In this document: piece after piece, positions 1 to 7,326 of the stretch
Position numbering within the stretch: position 1 is the first letter of the stretch
How the letters are laid out: each line of letters starts with the position of its first letter
Source: Clostridia bacterium
Lineage (GTDB): Bacteria > Bacillota > Clostridia > Oscillospirales > CAG-272
DNA: 45,614 nucleotides
NCBI GenBank assembly: GCA_017540175.1
Contig: JAFYBN010000047.1
Location: 1-45,614, forward strand
Direction of reading: 5' to 3'
The notes under the pieces: model-generated
The model's database searches: none
The model's input: the letters and a program-made list of their open reading frames with translations, nothing else
What the model was told of the DNA's origin: nothing
Position numbers and translations under genes: made by a program

Positions 1-15
1 AGAAATGTTTCATGA

Positions 16-50
16 ATTCCACCCTGCTTTCCGGTAGGGTGGAGTTTTTT
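16..50 (+). terminator. Terminator-like hairpin at the end of the IS remnant
   Basis: A stem formed by CCACCCT and AGGGTGG around an 10-base loop is followed by a T run on the plus strand. It lies directly beyond the stop codon of the truncated transposase, which is on the minus strand. It may therefore belong to the insertion-sequence end, or terminate a plus-strand transcript entering from outside the window. Confidence 0.45.
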
Positions 51-243
51 ACACGGCAGCACGATGAAATTCCATCGGCGTCATGCATTTGAGCCTGAGC
101 TGGTAGCGTCTGTTGTTGTAGAAATCGAGGTAGCGCTCAATAGCGGAAACCAGTTCCTCGCGGGAAGTAAACTTCTTGAGGTAGTACATTTCGGATTTCA
201 GAATTCCCCAGAAGCCTTCCATGGGACCGTTGTCGATAAACAC
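49..243 (-). pseudogene. IS3-family transposase, C-terminal remnant
   Basis: About 64 residues correspond to the C-terminal end of an IS3/IS150-type OrfB integrase-core transposase. The DNGPMEGFWG block, which carries the region around the last catalytic acidic residue, the KSEMYYLKKF stretch and the closing YNNRRYQ...MTPMEF motif are all recognisable from knowledge of the family. The reading frame is open upstream of about position 250, but the translated sequence there no longer resembles a transposase. The N-terminal helix-turn-helix and most of the integrase core are therefore missing. The frame begins with a GTG that is not a plausible native start. This is a dead fragment left by a deletion or rearrangement, so catalytic activity is not expected. 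No second inverted repeat is visible within the window. Confidence 0.8.
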
Positions 244-370
244 TTCCTTCGCCGGAAATGGTGCACCGAAACAAGATTTTTTCGCATTTTTTTGGGAAGT
301 TTCCGGCGCGCCGCCTTCCCGCGCCCGGTCCGTTCCGCGGCAGCCCCCGAAAACGAGCGGGGGGTTCGCG

Positions 371-423
371 AAAAAAAGACCGGTCGTCTGCTCCCCCGCC
401 GAAACGGGAGAGAGACGCCGGTC
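371..423 (-). terminator. Intrinsic terminator of the STAS operon
   Basis: On the minus strand, a GACCGG/CCGGTC stem (positions 378-383 and 418-423) is extended by CGTCT/AGACG and an inner CTCCC/GGGAG stem. It is followed by seven T residues (371-377). It lies about 50 bases after the STAS stop codon. Confidence 0.75.
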
Positions 424-469
424 GTTTCAGTCCGCCGATGTGCCGGTGTGCCGCTCTGCGGCTCGCCGA

Positions 470-766
470 TCATTCGATGGTGAGGATGTCGCAGAAGCCG
501 GTCACTTCGAAGATTTCGAGAATGATGTCGCTCGCGCCGGTGATCTTCATTTCGCCCTGCAGATTCATGCGCTTCTGGGCGGAAAGGAGGACGCGGAGGC
601 CGGCGGAGGAGATGTAGTCAAGCGCCGAAAGGTCGAAAACGAGGCTTTCGATGCCGTCGAGGTCGGTTTTGAGCTTCGCTTCCAGTTCGGGAGCGGTGAT
701 CGTGTCCAGTCTGCCCTCCAGCTTCAGCGTGAGAGCCGTACCGTTTTTGATGGGGGTGATCGTCAT
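470..766 (-). CDS. STAS-domain anti-sigma factor antagonist-like protein
   Basis: This 98-residue protein is a single STAS domain, similar in size to SpoIIAA and RsbV. In that family the protein binds an anti-sigma kinase or releases a partner when a serine is dephosphorylated. The hallmark segment is visible as FDLSALDYISSAGLRVLL (residues 44-61), with the phosphorylatable serine at S53 or S54. A GAGG-type ribosome site (AAGGAG) overlaps the stop codon of the upstream gene at 779, so the two are translationally coupled. The partner is therefore probably the upstream ATPase-like protein. No sigma factor gene is adjacent, so the target pathway is unknown. The gene ends in TGA, followed by a strong terminator. 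Confidence 0.85.
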   Translation of the reverse strand: MTITPIKNGTALTLKLEGRLDTITAPELEAKLKTDLDGIESLVFDLSALDYISSAGLRVLLSAQKRMNLQGEMKITGASDIILEIFEVTGFCDILTIE

Positions 767-778
767 GTTCGTATCTCC

Positions 779-1393
779 TTATGTGTTTCTGAATTTTTTC
801 GTAATGACCATTTCGACGTTCTGACCGGAGATCCCGATCTGCACGTCGTCCGCGAGCTTCGACACGACGGATTTCTCAAGCTCGTCCCAGTCTTCCTTCG
901 GCGTTCTGCCCTCTTCGGCGGCGGCTCTGTAGCGGTTCATGGACCACAGCCCCGCCGACGCGACGGCAAGCGTACCGTAATCGCCGCCCATATAGGCGAA
1001 ATCCATGCCGGTGACGAGGTCGCTCGCGATCGAGCCGTCCGCGGGTTCGATGAAGCGTTCGAGCAGGTCGCGGAGCTTGCCGCTGACGCCCTTCACGGCG
1101 GAGTTCGCTCCGCTTGTGGAGGCGGCGAGCAGCTTTTTGCGCATATCGCCGTTCATGGGCGTTCTCACCTGAAGATGGAGGGAGGCGGTGCCGCCCTCGT
1201 CGTCGATCCAGAAGTCCCCTTCCCGCTCGCCGGTGAGGGCGCGCATCATGCCGATCATTTCTTCGGTCAGGAGTCTGAGGTGCATCGAGCTCTTTTTGTC
1301 AAGCAGGCGGAACCGCGCGACGGCTTCCGCCTGGGCGAGGGCGTCGTCGCAGCCCGTGCCGTCGTTTGTGACGTATATCACGTCGGATTTCAT
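779..1393 (-). CDS. Putative HATPase-like regulatory partner of the STAS protein
   Basis: This 204-residue soluble protein has no signal peptide or membrane segment. The central region (about residues 38-80, LRLLTEEMIGMMRALTGE...DFWIDDEGG...LHLQVRTP) resembles helix-strand elements of GHKL-type ATPase proteins often found beside STAS genes in Clostridia. I do not see a textbook N-box or G-box, so kinase activity is not established. The ATG has a good ribosome site (GGGAGG). The stop codon overlaps the ribosome site of the STAS gene, making a two-gene operon. A plausible inference is an anti-sigma-like or phosphatase/kinase switch partner. It could equally be a non-enzymatic binding partner. 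Confidence 0.6.
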   Translation of the reverse strand: MKSDVIYVTNDGTGCDDALAQAEAVARFRLLDKKSSMHLRLLTEEMIGMMRALTGEREGDFWIDDEGGTASLHLQVRTPMNGDMRKKLLAASTSGANSAVKGVSGKLRDLLERFIEPADGSIASDLVTGMDFAYMGGDYGTLAVASAGLWSMNRYRAAAEEGRTPKEDWDELEKSVVSKLADDVQIGISGQNVEMVITKKFRNT

Positions 1394-1632
1394 ATAGGAT
1401 TACCTCCCTTGGGTTTATTTACGAGTTTTCCGCGAGGCGGCGGAATCGTGTCGGATTTTTGTACTTTATTATTATATCATATCCGGCGGGGTTCATGTTG
1501 TGCGTGGGGGGGTGTTTTTTGCTTGATTTCGTGAATTGGGTGTAACTATTTTATGAACGGTGGTTTTTGGGGGCCGCGGAGGGCCCGCGGCGGGGCCGGG
1601 TTGGCTGCGCGCGGGCGATTGTGACACGGGGC

Positions 1633-1662
1633 TTGACCGGGGGAGGGGGGATGTGGTATACT
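1633..1662 (+). promoter_or_regulatory. Predicted sigma-A-type promoter
   Basis: TTGACC (1633-1638) and TATACT (1657-1662) are separated by 18 bases. It would drive the repeat-containing leader and the glycoside-hydrolase-like gene. Confidence 0.55.
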
Positions 1663-1677
1663 GAGTATGAATTATAT

Positions 1678-1950
1678 GGAACAAACGCTGCGCCCGAGTT
1701 CGCTTTGCGAACTCGGGGAATTCGCGCGCAGCGCGAACTTCCGTGTTTGGGAATTACGGATTTGTTCTGCCCTGCGCGGGCGGACGGCGGGGGAGTCTGC
1801 GGAAACCGCCACAAAGAGAAGGCTATCCCCTTGCCTCGCCGGTGCGACTGCGTCGGCACGCGGGAGAGGCAAGGGAAAAACGGTCTCTTTGAAGCGCAGC
1901 ATGCGTCGGCGAGGCAAGGGGGCAGCGGTCTTTCCGCATTCGATAGGCAT
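1678..1950 (+). repeat. Nested palindromic repeat, copy A
   Basis: This copy begins with the AAACAAACGCTGCGC-type left half of the core module (1678-1693). It is interrupted at 1694-1743 by two hairpins: CCGAGTTCGC/GCGAACTCGG at 1694-1716, and TTCGCGC/GCGCGAA at 1721-1737. It resumes at 1745 with GTTTGGGAATTACGG. Downstream are CCTTGCCTC/GAGGCAAGG hairpin arms enclosing a small GCGACTGCGTCGGC module (1844-1857). The same segments recur at 28.5-28.9 kb and, inverted, at 29.7-30.1 kb. It is not protein coding. Confidence 0.75.
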
Positions 1951-2008
1951 TTGCCGATTTAAGGAGCTTCGCTTCCATATTATATATGTATTTGACAGGA
2001 GGAGCCTC

Positions 2009-3757
2009 ATGCGTTTTGACGGACGTTTTTTTACACGCGCGGACGGGAGCCGGTTTCTGCCGCTCGGGATGTTCGGCTGCTATTTCAGAGCGGACTATGT
2101 CGGCGAAGAGCTCGCCGCGGACTCCCAGCACGGGAACAGGCTGATCGAATTCCAGCACGCGACAAGGGGTGTTTGGAGAAAATTCTTCCGATTCCTCGCC
2201 GAAGAGGACGGCTGCACCGCGGTCCGGATGTTCCCGCGCGGGGACAGCGGGGGCTCGGCGTGGGAGGGGCTGGACATCGGCGGACGGGTCAACAGGTCCC
2301 TCTTCGACAAGATCCGCGCATATCTCAAGGACGCGGAGCCATGGGGGTTCGGACTCGAGCTCTGCCTCTTCACCGAGCCGGAATGCAGTTTTTACTGTCA
2401 GCGCGACACGCGGACCTACTGGGGCAGGAGGCTGTGGACGCCCGAAGAGATCGCCGCGGCGTCGCCCGCACAGAGGCGTTTTCTCGAAAACCCGGACGAC
2501 ATCGTTCCGTATGAGAAATTCTTCTCCGACCCGGACGTGCGGGAATGCTGTCACCGCTTTCTGGACGAGATCATCCCCATGCTCACGGACTTCGACGCGC
2601 TCTTTTCCGTGGAGCTGTTCAACGAATCCGGGTGGGCGAGTCCCCATGCCGATCCGATGAACACCTTCCGGTGGGAGATCACGCCGGATTATCTCGACTG
2701 GCACCGCGATATGACGGAGCACATACGCCGTCTCGCGCCCGAGCTTCCGATCTGCGTCAGCAACCCGGGCGTGGGCCTCCTCGGGCACGACCCGATCCAT
2801 TGGGCGCGGGCGATCCGACCGGACTTCTTCTCCCTGCACAATTACCCGGACATCTGCGGCTCGCGTCCCGGGATGGATTACGCGGCGATCACGGACATGA
2901 CCGCGGCGTACGTCCGCGCCGCCGTGCCCTGCATGACGGGGGAATGGGAGGCGATCCCGCTGAGGTATGAGTCGTTTGCCGAAAAGGAAGAACTGCTCAC
3001 GCTGCTCAGCCGGGACATGGCGTGGATGACCCTCTTCTCCGGCGCGCCGGGATGTATCTCGTGGCAGGCGCGGGGGTACGGGCAGTATCACGCGGTGCGG
3101 GAGGTTTTTGCTCTGCTCGAAGAGTATTCCCTCGTGCCGGAGGCGGACCTCGTGATCGATATTTCGGAAGAACAGAAGGAATTCGAAGATCTCTGGCGCG
3201 GGGGTGAGGAAAGCTGCCTCTATCCCGCGTGGCGATGGTGCCCCGACCGCTCGGCGACCGACGGACGGCACCGGTTCTGCGTGAAGTCGGAGAGCGCGGC
3301 ATACGGGAAGCTGCTCGACGCGGAGCGCTGGAGTCTCGAGACGGGCGTCCCGTTCCGCTTTGCCGCGGGGGAGGGCGCCTCGGACTGCACGGCGGGCGCG
3401 CGGGTCGTAAAGCTCTGCTCTCTCACGCGGGCGGATTTCGAGGCGATCCGTCCTGCCCTTCTCCCCGCAGAGGGGTATCAGCAGAAGGTTCTCGCGGCAA
3501 AGGGCGTCACGCTGATTTATCTGCGCAGCGCGGGCCTGTGGTCCCGCATGACCGACGACGGGCGGGGCGGGCAGACCGAAGACTTCTCCCTGCGCATAAA
3601 CCGCCCCGCGCCGCTGACTGTCACCGTGACCGATCCCGCCTGCCGTGCGCGGATTTACGATTTAGACAAACGCCTATTATCGGAGTTTGATCCCGCAAAG
3701 CCCCTCGATCTCGGGACGACGGGGCATGATTATGTCGTGATCCTTGAAGGCCGTTGA
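2009..3757 (+). CDS. Clan GH-A glycoside hydrolase-like protein
   Basis: This 582-residue protein has no signal peptide and is probably cytoplasmic. The fold signature is that of a (beta/alpha)8 retaining glycosidase. A strand ends in VELFNESG with N205-E206 as the putative acid/base pair. An HNY motif lies at 277-279, and TGEWEA carries E312 (or E314) as the candidate nucleophile. The last 150 residues look like a beta-rich accessory domain. The start is the ATG after GACAGGAGGAG. An in-frame upstream extension would run through the repeat, so it was rejected. The gene stands alone behind a long leader and is convergent with a disrupted sugar-binding lipoprotein gene. Its substrate and GH family cannot be assigned. 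The catalytic assignment is inferred from motif spacing only. Confidence 0.7.
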   Translation: MRFDGRFFTRADGSRFLPLGMFGCYFRADYVGEELAADSQHGNRLIEFQHATRGVWRKFFRFLAEEDGCTAVRMFPRGDSGGSAWEGLDIGGRVNRSLFDKIRAYLKDAEPWGFGLELCLFTEPECSFYCQRDTRTYWGRRLWTPEEIAAASPAQRRFLENPDDIVPYEKFFSDPDVRECCHRFLDEIIPMLTDFDALFSVELFNESGWASPHADPMNTFRWEITPDYLDWHRDMTEHIRRLAPELPICVSNPGVGLLGHDPIHWARAIRPDFFSLHNYPDICGSRPGMDYAAITDMTAAYVRAAVPCMTGEWEAIPLRYESFAEKEELLTLLSRDMAWMTLFSGAPGCISWQARGYGQYHAVREVFALLEEYSLVPEADLVIDISEEQKEFEDLWRGGEESCLYPAWRWCPDRSATDGRHRFCVKSESAAYGKLLDAERWSLETGVPFRFAAGEGASDCTAGARVVKLCSLTRADFEAIRPALLPAEGYQQKVLAAKGVTLIYLRSAGLWSRMTDDGRGGQTEDFSLRINRPAPLTVTVTDPACRARIYDLDKRLLSEFDPAKPLDLGTTGHDYVVILEGR

Positions 3758-3775
3758 TCCGGAAACGATTTGTAT

Positions 3776-3816
3776 GCAAAAAACCCGCCGCGCCCGATAA
3801 CGGGTTCGGCGGGTTC
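3776..3816. terminator. Bidirectional terminator between convergent genes
   Basis: The stem AACCCGCCG/CGGCGGGTT (3782-3790 and 3807-3815) has an inner CCCG/CGGG pairing. On the minus strand it is followed by a T6 tract, which suits the solute-binding gene. On the plus strand it is followed by CTGTTT, which is weaker. Confidence 0.75.
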
Positions 3817-3946
3817 TGTTTCCATAAGGGTGGCTGCAACGAAGCGCCGCACACTACCCCGATCTGCACTTTTAGAGGAAGCTGCACCAGTCGTTAGAAA
3901 GTTCTTTGCCAGGCTTTCTTACCAAGAAAGCCGCGTTTCCCCCTCC

Positions 3947-5431
3947 TCAGCCGTTCTTCGCAAAGAAGTCGTTGATGCTGTCGAGACGCGCCTGTTCGGC
4001 GTTCTTCTCGGCTTCGTACCACGACGCGATCTCGGGCTGGGAGCCCTTCTTCATCCAGAAGACGTCGTGCGCCATGGAGATCTTGTCGAGGTTGCTGTAG
4101 AAGTATCCCGCGGAAACAAGGCGGTTGTTGAAGATCATGCCGAGCATTTCGGAGGAATCCGGGTCGGAGGAATAGCGGCTCTTCATCGAAATCTAGATGT
4201 ACGCCGGTTCAATCAGGGTCTTGCCCGCCTTGCCCATCGCCTCGAGGACGCACCCGGTGCGGTCGAAGGCGGTGTTCGTCACCGGAACGACGACGGGGTG
4301 GTCGTTCGTACCGCCGTAATAGACGCTCTGGCTTTCGTCGAGCTTCGGCTGGGGCAGGATGGCGTAGGTCATATCCGCGTCGGCGCAGGAGCGGACGTGG
4401 CGGATGATGCTGTTGTAGCTGAACAGGGACTGGTTGTTCGCGAACATTTTGAGCGCGCCCTGATTTTCCTTGTTCGAGCCGCTTCCGTCGAACCACACGT
4501 CGTTCGAGCCACCGAAGAACCATTCGCAGGACTGCGCGACGATCTTGACGTTGTGATCGTTCAGAAAATCGAGCGTGAGGGAGGTCCCGTCGTCCGTGTG
4601 CTTGTAGATATCGGTGCCGAAGCCCTCCATGTAGTCGTAGGTGTGTCCGGTGATCGCCCAGCCGAAGCGGTCGCCCGCGTCCGCCGCGCCGTTGCCGTTC
4701 ACGTCCAGATAGGCCTTCGAGGACATTTCGCGCATGACGTCCATCGTCCACGTCCCGGCGCGGACCATGTTGTAGGGCAGTCCGATCTGCAGCTCCTCCG
4801 CCAGCTCGCGGTTCATGAACACCGCGCGGGTGGAGGCGAGCGCGTCGTATTTCAGGGAGCTGCAGTCAAAATAGAGCTTGCCGTTGACGGTCAGCGCCTT
4901 CACAGTGAAGGCGGGCCACCACGGCTTCGAGGTGTCCACGGCGGGCAGATCGTACAGATTGAGCAGCGCGCCCTCGAGCATGGCGGTGACGGACGCGTGG
5001 TCGTGCAGAATGGCGCAGTCGTAGACGTCGTCCCCTGCCTGCACGGCGGTGACCACATGCCGGTACATGTTGAAATGCGTATCGCTGACCTCAGCCCATA
5101 CGAGATCGACGTTGAAGCGGTCGCGGACGTAGTTGTTCGCCTCGAAGACGGCGTCGTTGACCGTTTCGCCGGTCATTTCCTCCACATACAAATAGTGCAG
5201 ATAATCGGCGTTGTTCTCGTCCGCCGCGCCGATTCGGAAGGCGTACCCCTCGTAATCGGCGTCCGGCAGGTCGTCTTTCATCGGGTCTTCGGTCTCGGCG
5301 TCGACGGGTGCGCCTCCGGCGTCTTCCGCGGACGGCGGTCCGGCGGGCACAGAGTCTTCCCCCTTGCCGCAGGACGCGGCGAGGGTCAGAAGCAGGACGA
5401 GCAAAAGCAGGATGCTGACGTTCCGTTTCAT
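3947..5431 (-). pseudogene. Extracellular sugar-type solute-binding lipoprotein interrupted by an in-frame TAG
   Basis: The 495-codon frame encodes an ABC-transporter substrate-binding lipoprotein. It has a signal peptide with lipobox LAAS-C, then a GETVNDAVFEANN-type block, a W-W-P motif, a DVNGNGAADAGD calcium-loop-like element and a GTW motif. Codon 413 (4195-4193) is TAG. The frame continues unbroken for 81 more codons in the same phase, to a normal TGA. The downstream part (MKSRYSSD...SSEMLGMIFNNR) aligns with the C-terminus of the paralogue at 35185-36705, where the equivalent residue is Asp in YYDIALKGKY. The start follows GAGGAGG; the frame extends upstream, but that start lacks a ribosome site. 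No permease or ATPase genes adjoin it. A nonsense mutation, sequencing error or amber readthrough are all possible. I favour a mutation. Confidence 0.8.
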
Positions 5432-5469
5432 AGGGACCTCCTCGGTAAAATTTCGGATCATTCGTCTTT

Positions 5470-5498
5470 ATTGTACCACATTCATCGTCCGAAAGCAA
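5470..5498 (-). promoter_or_regulatory. Promoter of the interrupted solute-binding gene
   Basis: On the minus strand, TTGCTT (5498-5493) and TACAAT (5475-5470) are separated by 17 bases. They lie about 40 bases upstream of the start codon. Confidence 0.6.
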
Positions 5499-5538
5499 GC
5501 ACGGACGATAGAAAACCGCGGGCGCGGGCGTGAGAAAC

Positions 5539-5574
5539 CGTCCCGTCCGATCCGCTCTCCCGCGTGACGGGACG
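5539..5574 (-). terminator. Probable terminator after thiN
   Basis: A perfect 9-bp stem CGTCCCGTC/GACGGGACG (5566-5574 and 5539-5547) lies immediately after the thiN stop codon. It is followed by only GTTTC on the minus strand, so the T tract is weak. It probably ends the long core operon. Confidence 0.5.
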
Positions 5575-5575
5575 T

Positions 5576-6220
5576 TTATTTCACACTCGTCATCACCATC
5601 GCCGCGCCGCGGACCTTGATGACAGCGTATGCCCCGACCACCTCGTTCGACACACCGAGGGAAGGATCCGCTCTCGTGAGCCGGGCATTTTCGAGCGGAT
5701 AGCGGCATCCGGAGAGCGAGACCTCACAGCCCTCCGTGTCGAGCGCGAAGACGGAGAAATAGCCGCCCCGCTGCGGGACCGTGCATTCCTCGTCGATGAG
5801 GACGCGCGCGGTGTTTTCCCCGTCCGTGAGAGCCGCGCGGATGCCCCGGCGTCGCAGGACCTCGAGATAAAACAGATTCGACAGCTCGTGATCGAGCCTT
5901 CCTCCCGTCCCGCCGACGATGAGGATCTCCCGCGCCCCGCGTTCGATGGCGAGATCGCACGCAAGCACGGTGTCCGTCATGTCCTTCTCCGCCGGAACAC
6001 GGACGATTTCCGCGTCCCCGGGCAGCTCGTCCGTATAGGAATCGAAGTCCCCCGCCAGAAGATCGACGCGGACGCCGCACGCGCGCGCCGTTTTCAGTCC
6101 GCTGTCCGCCGCGACGGTGAGATCGGGGGCGTCGGGAAGCTCCACCTTCTCCGTATGACAGCCGCCGCCCGTGAACACGACGGCGCTTTTTACTTTTCGC
6201 TGTTCTGTCTTCTCTTCCAT
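5576..6220 (-). CDS. thiN: Thiamine diphosphokinase ThiN
   Basis: This 214-residue cytoplasmic enzyme transfers pyrophosphate from ATP to thiamine to make thiamine diphosphate. Family motifs are present in order: VAADSGL near residue 36, LLAGDFDSY (the GDFDS signature), the KDMTDT block, and GGTGGRLDHELSN, which shapes the thiamine pocket. The start is the ATG at 6220, preceded by AAAGGAG. This overlaps the 3' end of rsgA by 31 bases. An ATG further upstream in frame lacks a ribosome site. It closes the core operon, as in many Firmicutes, but rpe, usually between rsgA and thiN, is missing. No TPP riboswitch is seen, which fits its co-transcription with housekeeping genes. Confidence 0.9.
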   Translation of the reverse strand: MEEKTEQRKVKSAVVFTGGGCHTEKVELPDAPDLTVAADSGLKTARACGVRVDLLAGDFDSYTDELPGDAEIVRVPAEKDMTDTVLACDLAIERGAREILIVGGTGGRLDHELSNLFYLEVLRRRGIRAALTDGENTARVLIDEECTVPQRGGYFSVFALDTEGCEVSLSGCRYPLENARLTRADPSLGVSNEVVGAYAVIKVRGAAMVMTSVK

Positions 6221-7242
6221 TCCGGAACGCTCCTTTGCTCTTCGTAAATGCGGACGTAGCTTTCGTGACGGCTGGGCGCGACGAGTCCTTTCCCGAGCTT
6301 TTCGAGCACCGCGCAGCCCTCTTCCCTGAGATGGGTGCACTTCGTGTAGCGGCAGTGCCCGAGGCAGTCCTCAAATTCGCGGAAGCTCAGGGCGAGCTCG
6401 TCGGACGGAAAGAAATCAAAGCGGGTGAAGTCGAGCAGGGAGAAGCCCGGCGTGTCGGCGAGCCAGAACAGCCCCTCCCCCGCACGCACGGGATAGAGCT
6501 CCACATGGCGCGTGGTGTGCCGTCCCCGCTCCGTTTTGCGGCTCACCGCGCCCGTCGCGAGGCGAAGCGAGGGAAAGAGCGCGGAAAGCAGGGTGGATTT
6601 CCCCGCCCCGGACGCTCCGGCGAACGCCGCCTTGAAATCGCCCCGGGACGCCCCGGCGGCAAGCTCTTCGAGATAGCCGAGCAGCGCGTCCACGCCTTCC
6701 CCGGACGCCGCGGACAGGGGAAAGACCCGGTACCCCGCCGTCTCGTAGATTTGCGTAAGCTCCCGCGCGCGCTCGGGCGAAAGGTCCGCCTTGTTCGCCA
6801 CGATCACCGCTTCCACGCCGTAATTCTCCGCGATCACGGTGAGTTTGTCTGCCGTCAGAAGATCGGGCTCGGGAGAGGCGCACGGCAGGACCGCGAACAG
6901 CACGTCGAGGTTCGCGATCGGCGGGCGGATGAGCAGGCTCTTGCGCTCGTCCAGCGCGGAGATCACCCAGTCCACGTCCGCGGATTTCTGCTTCACATAA
7001 CGCATCCGGCTGCGGCCCGCGCCCGGACTTGCCTCATCTTCCTCGCGCTCCGCGTTGATCCGATCCTCCTCCGTCGCCCGTTCGATGGTGACGCCGTCGC
7101 CCACCGTGGGGGTAAGCCCCATTTTCCGAAAAATGCCCCGCGCCCGGCAGAGGATCTCCTCGTCCGGCTTTTCCGGCAGGCGGACGCCGTACAGGCCCCC
7201 AACGCCGCGGGTGATGATGCCGTGCATGTCTTCGCTGCTCAA
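6190..7242 (-). CDS. rsgA: Ribosome small-subunit-dependent GTPase RsgA
   Basis: This circularly permuted GTPase acts in late 30S subunit maturation. The N-terminal OB-fold region comes first. It is followed by G4 (NKAD, residues 150-153), G1 (GASGAGKST, 209-217), G2 (RGRHTTRH, about 240-246) and G3 (DTPG, 263-266). A C-terminal zinc knuckle has C293, C297, C302, H304 and C310. At 350 residues it is longer than the roughly 300 typical of the family, mainly because of a charged insert near residues 56-80. The TTG at 7242 is chosen because GGAG sits 8 bases upstream; the ATG five codons later would be too far away. It lies between prkC and thiN, as in Bacillus. Confidence 0.92.
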   Translation of the reverse strand: MSSEDMHGIITRGVGGLYGVRLPEKPDEEILCRARGIFRKMGLTPTVGDGVTIERATEEDRINAEREEDEASPGAGRSRMRYVKQKSADVDWVISALDERKSLLIRPPIANLDVLFAVLPCASPEPDLLTADKLTVIAENYGVEAVIVANKADLSPERARELTQIYETAGYRVFPLSAASGEGVDALLGYLEELAAGASRGDFKAAFAGASGAGKSTLLSALFPSLRLATGAVSRKTERGRHTTRHVELYPVRAGEGLFWLADTPGFSLLDFTRFDFFPSDELALSFREFEDCLGHCRYTKCTHLREEGCAVLEKLGKGLVAPSRHESYVRIYEEQRSVPEWKRRQNSEK

Positions 7243-7266
7243 TGCTTTTCTCCGTCCATGAAAATC

Positions 7267-7304
7267 GCTGCCGCCAACGCCCCTTCTGAGGCATGCGCGG
7301 CAGC
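7267..7304 (-). other. Intercistronic hairpin between prkC and rsgA
   Basis: A perfect 8-bp stem GCTGCCGC/GCGGCAGC spans a 22-base loop. On the minus strand it is followed by GATTTTC. It resembles a weak terminator or mRNA processing site that could lower expression of rsgA and thiN relative to the kinase. Confidence 0.4.
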
Positions 7305-7326
7305 TTTCGGATTCCTGCTGTGCGGT

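Larger units (their letters stand above)
1394..2008. other. Non-coding stretch: promoter, repeat copy and leader of the glycosidase gene
   Basis: No convincing gene is present. On the minus strand, ATTATA at 1471-1476 reads as a TATAAT box for the STAS operon, without a good -35 element. A very GC-rich block lies at 1560-1620. A plus-strand promoter at 1633-1662 would transcribe about 340 bases of leader before the start at 2009. Most of that leader is one copy of a structured repeat family also found at 28.5-30.1 kb. Confidence 0.6.

Noticed and set aside
1667-2008. N-terminal extension of the glycosidase gene through the repeat
   Set aside because: The extension is in frame but lies in the repeat, has no ribosome site, and the ATG at 2009 has a strong one.
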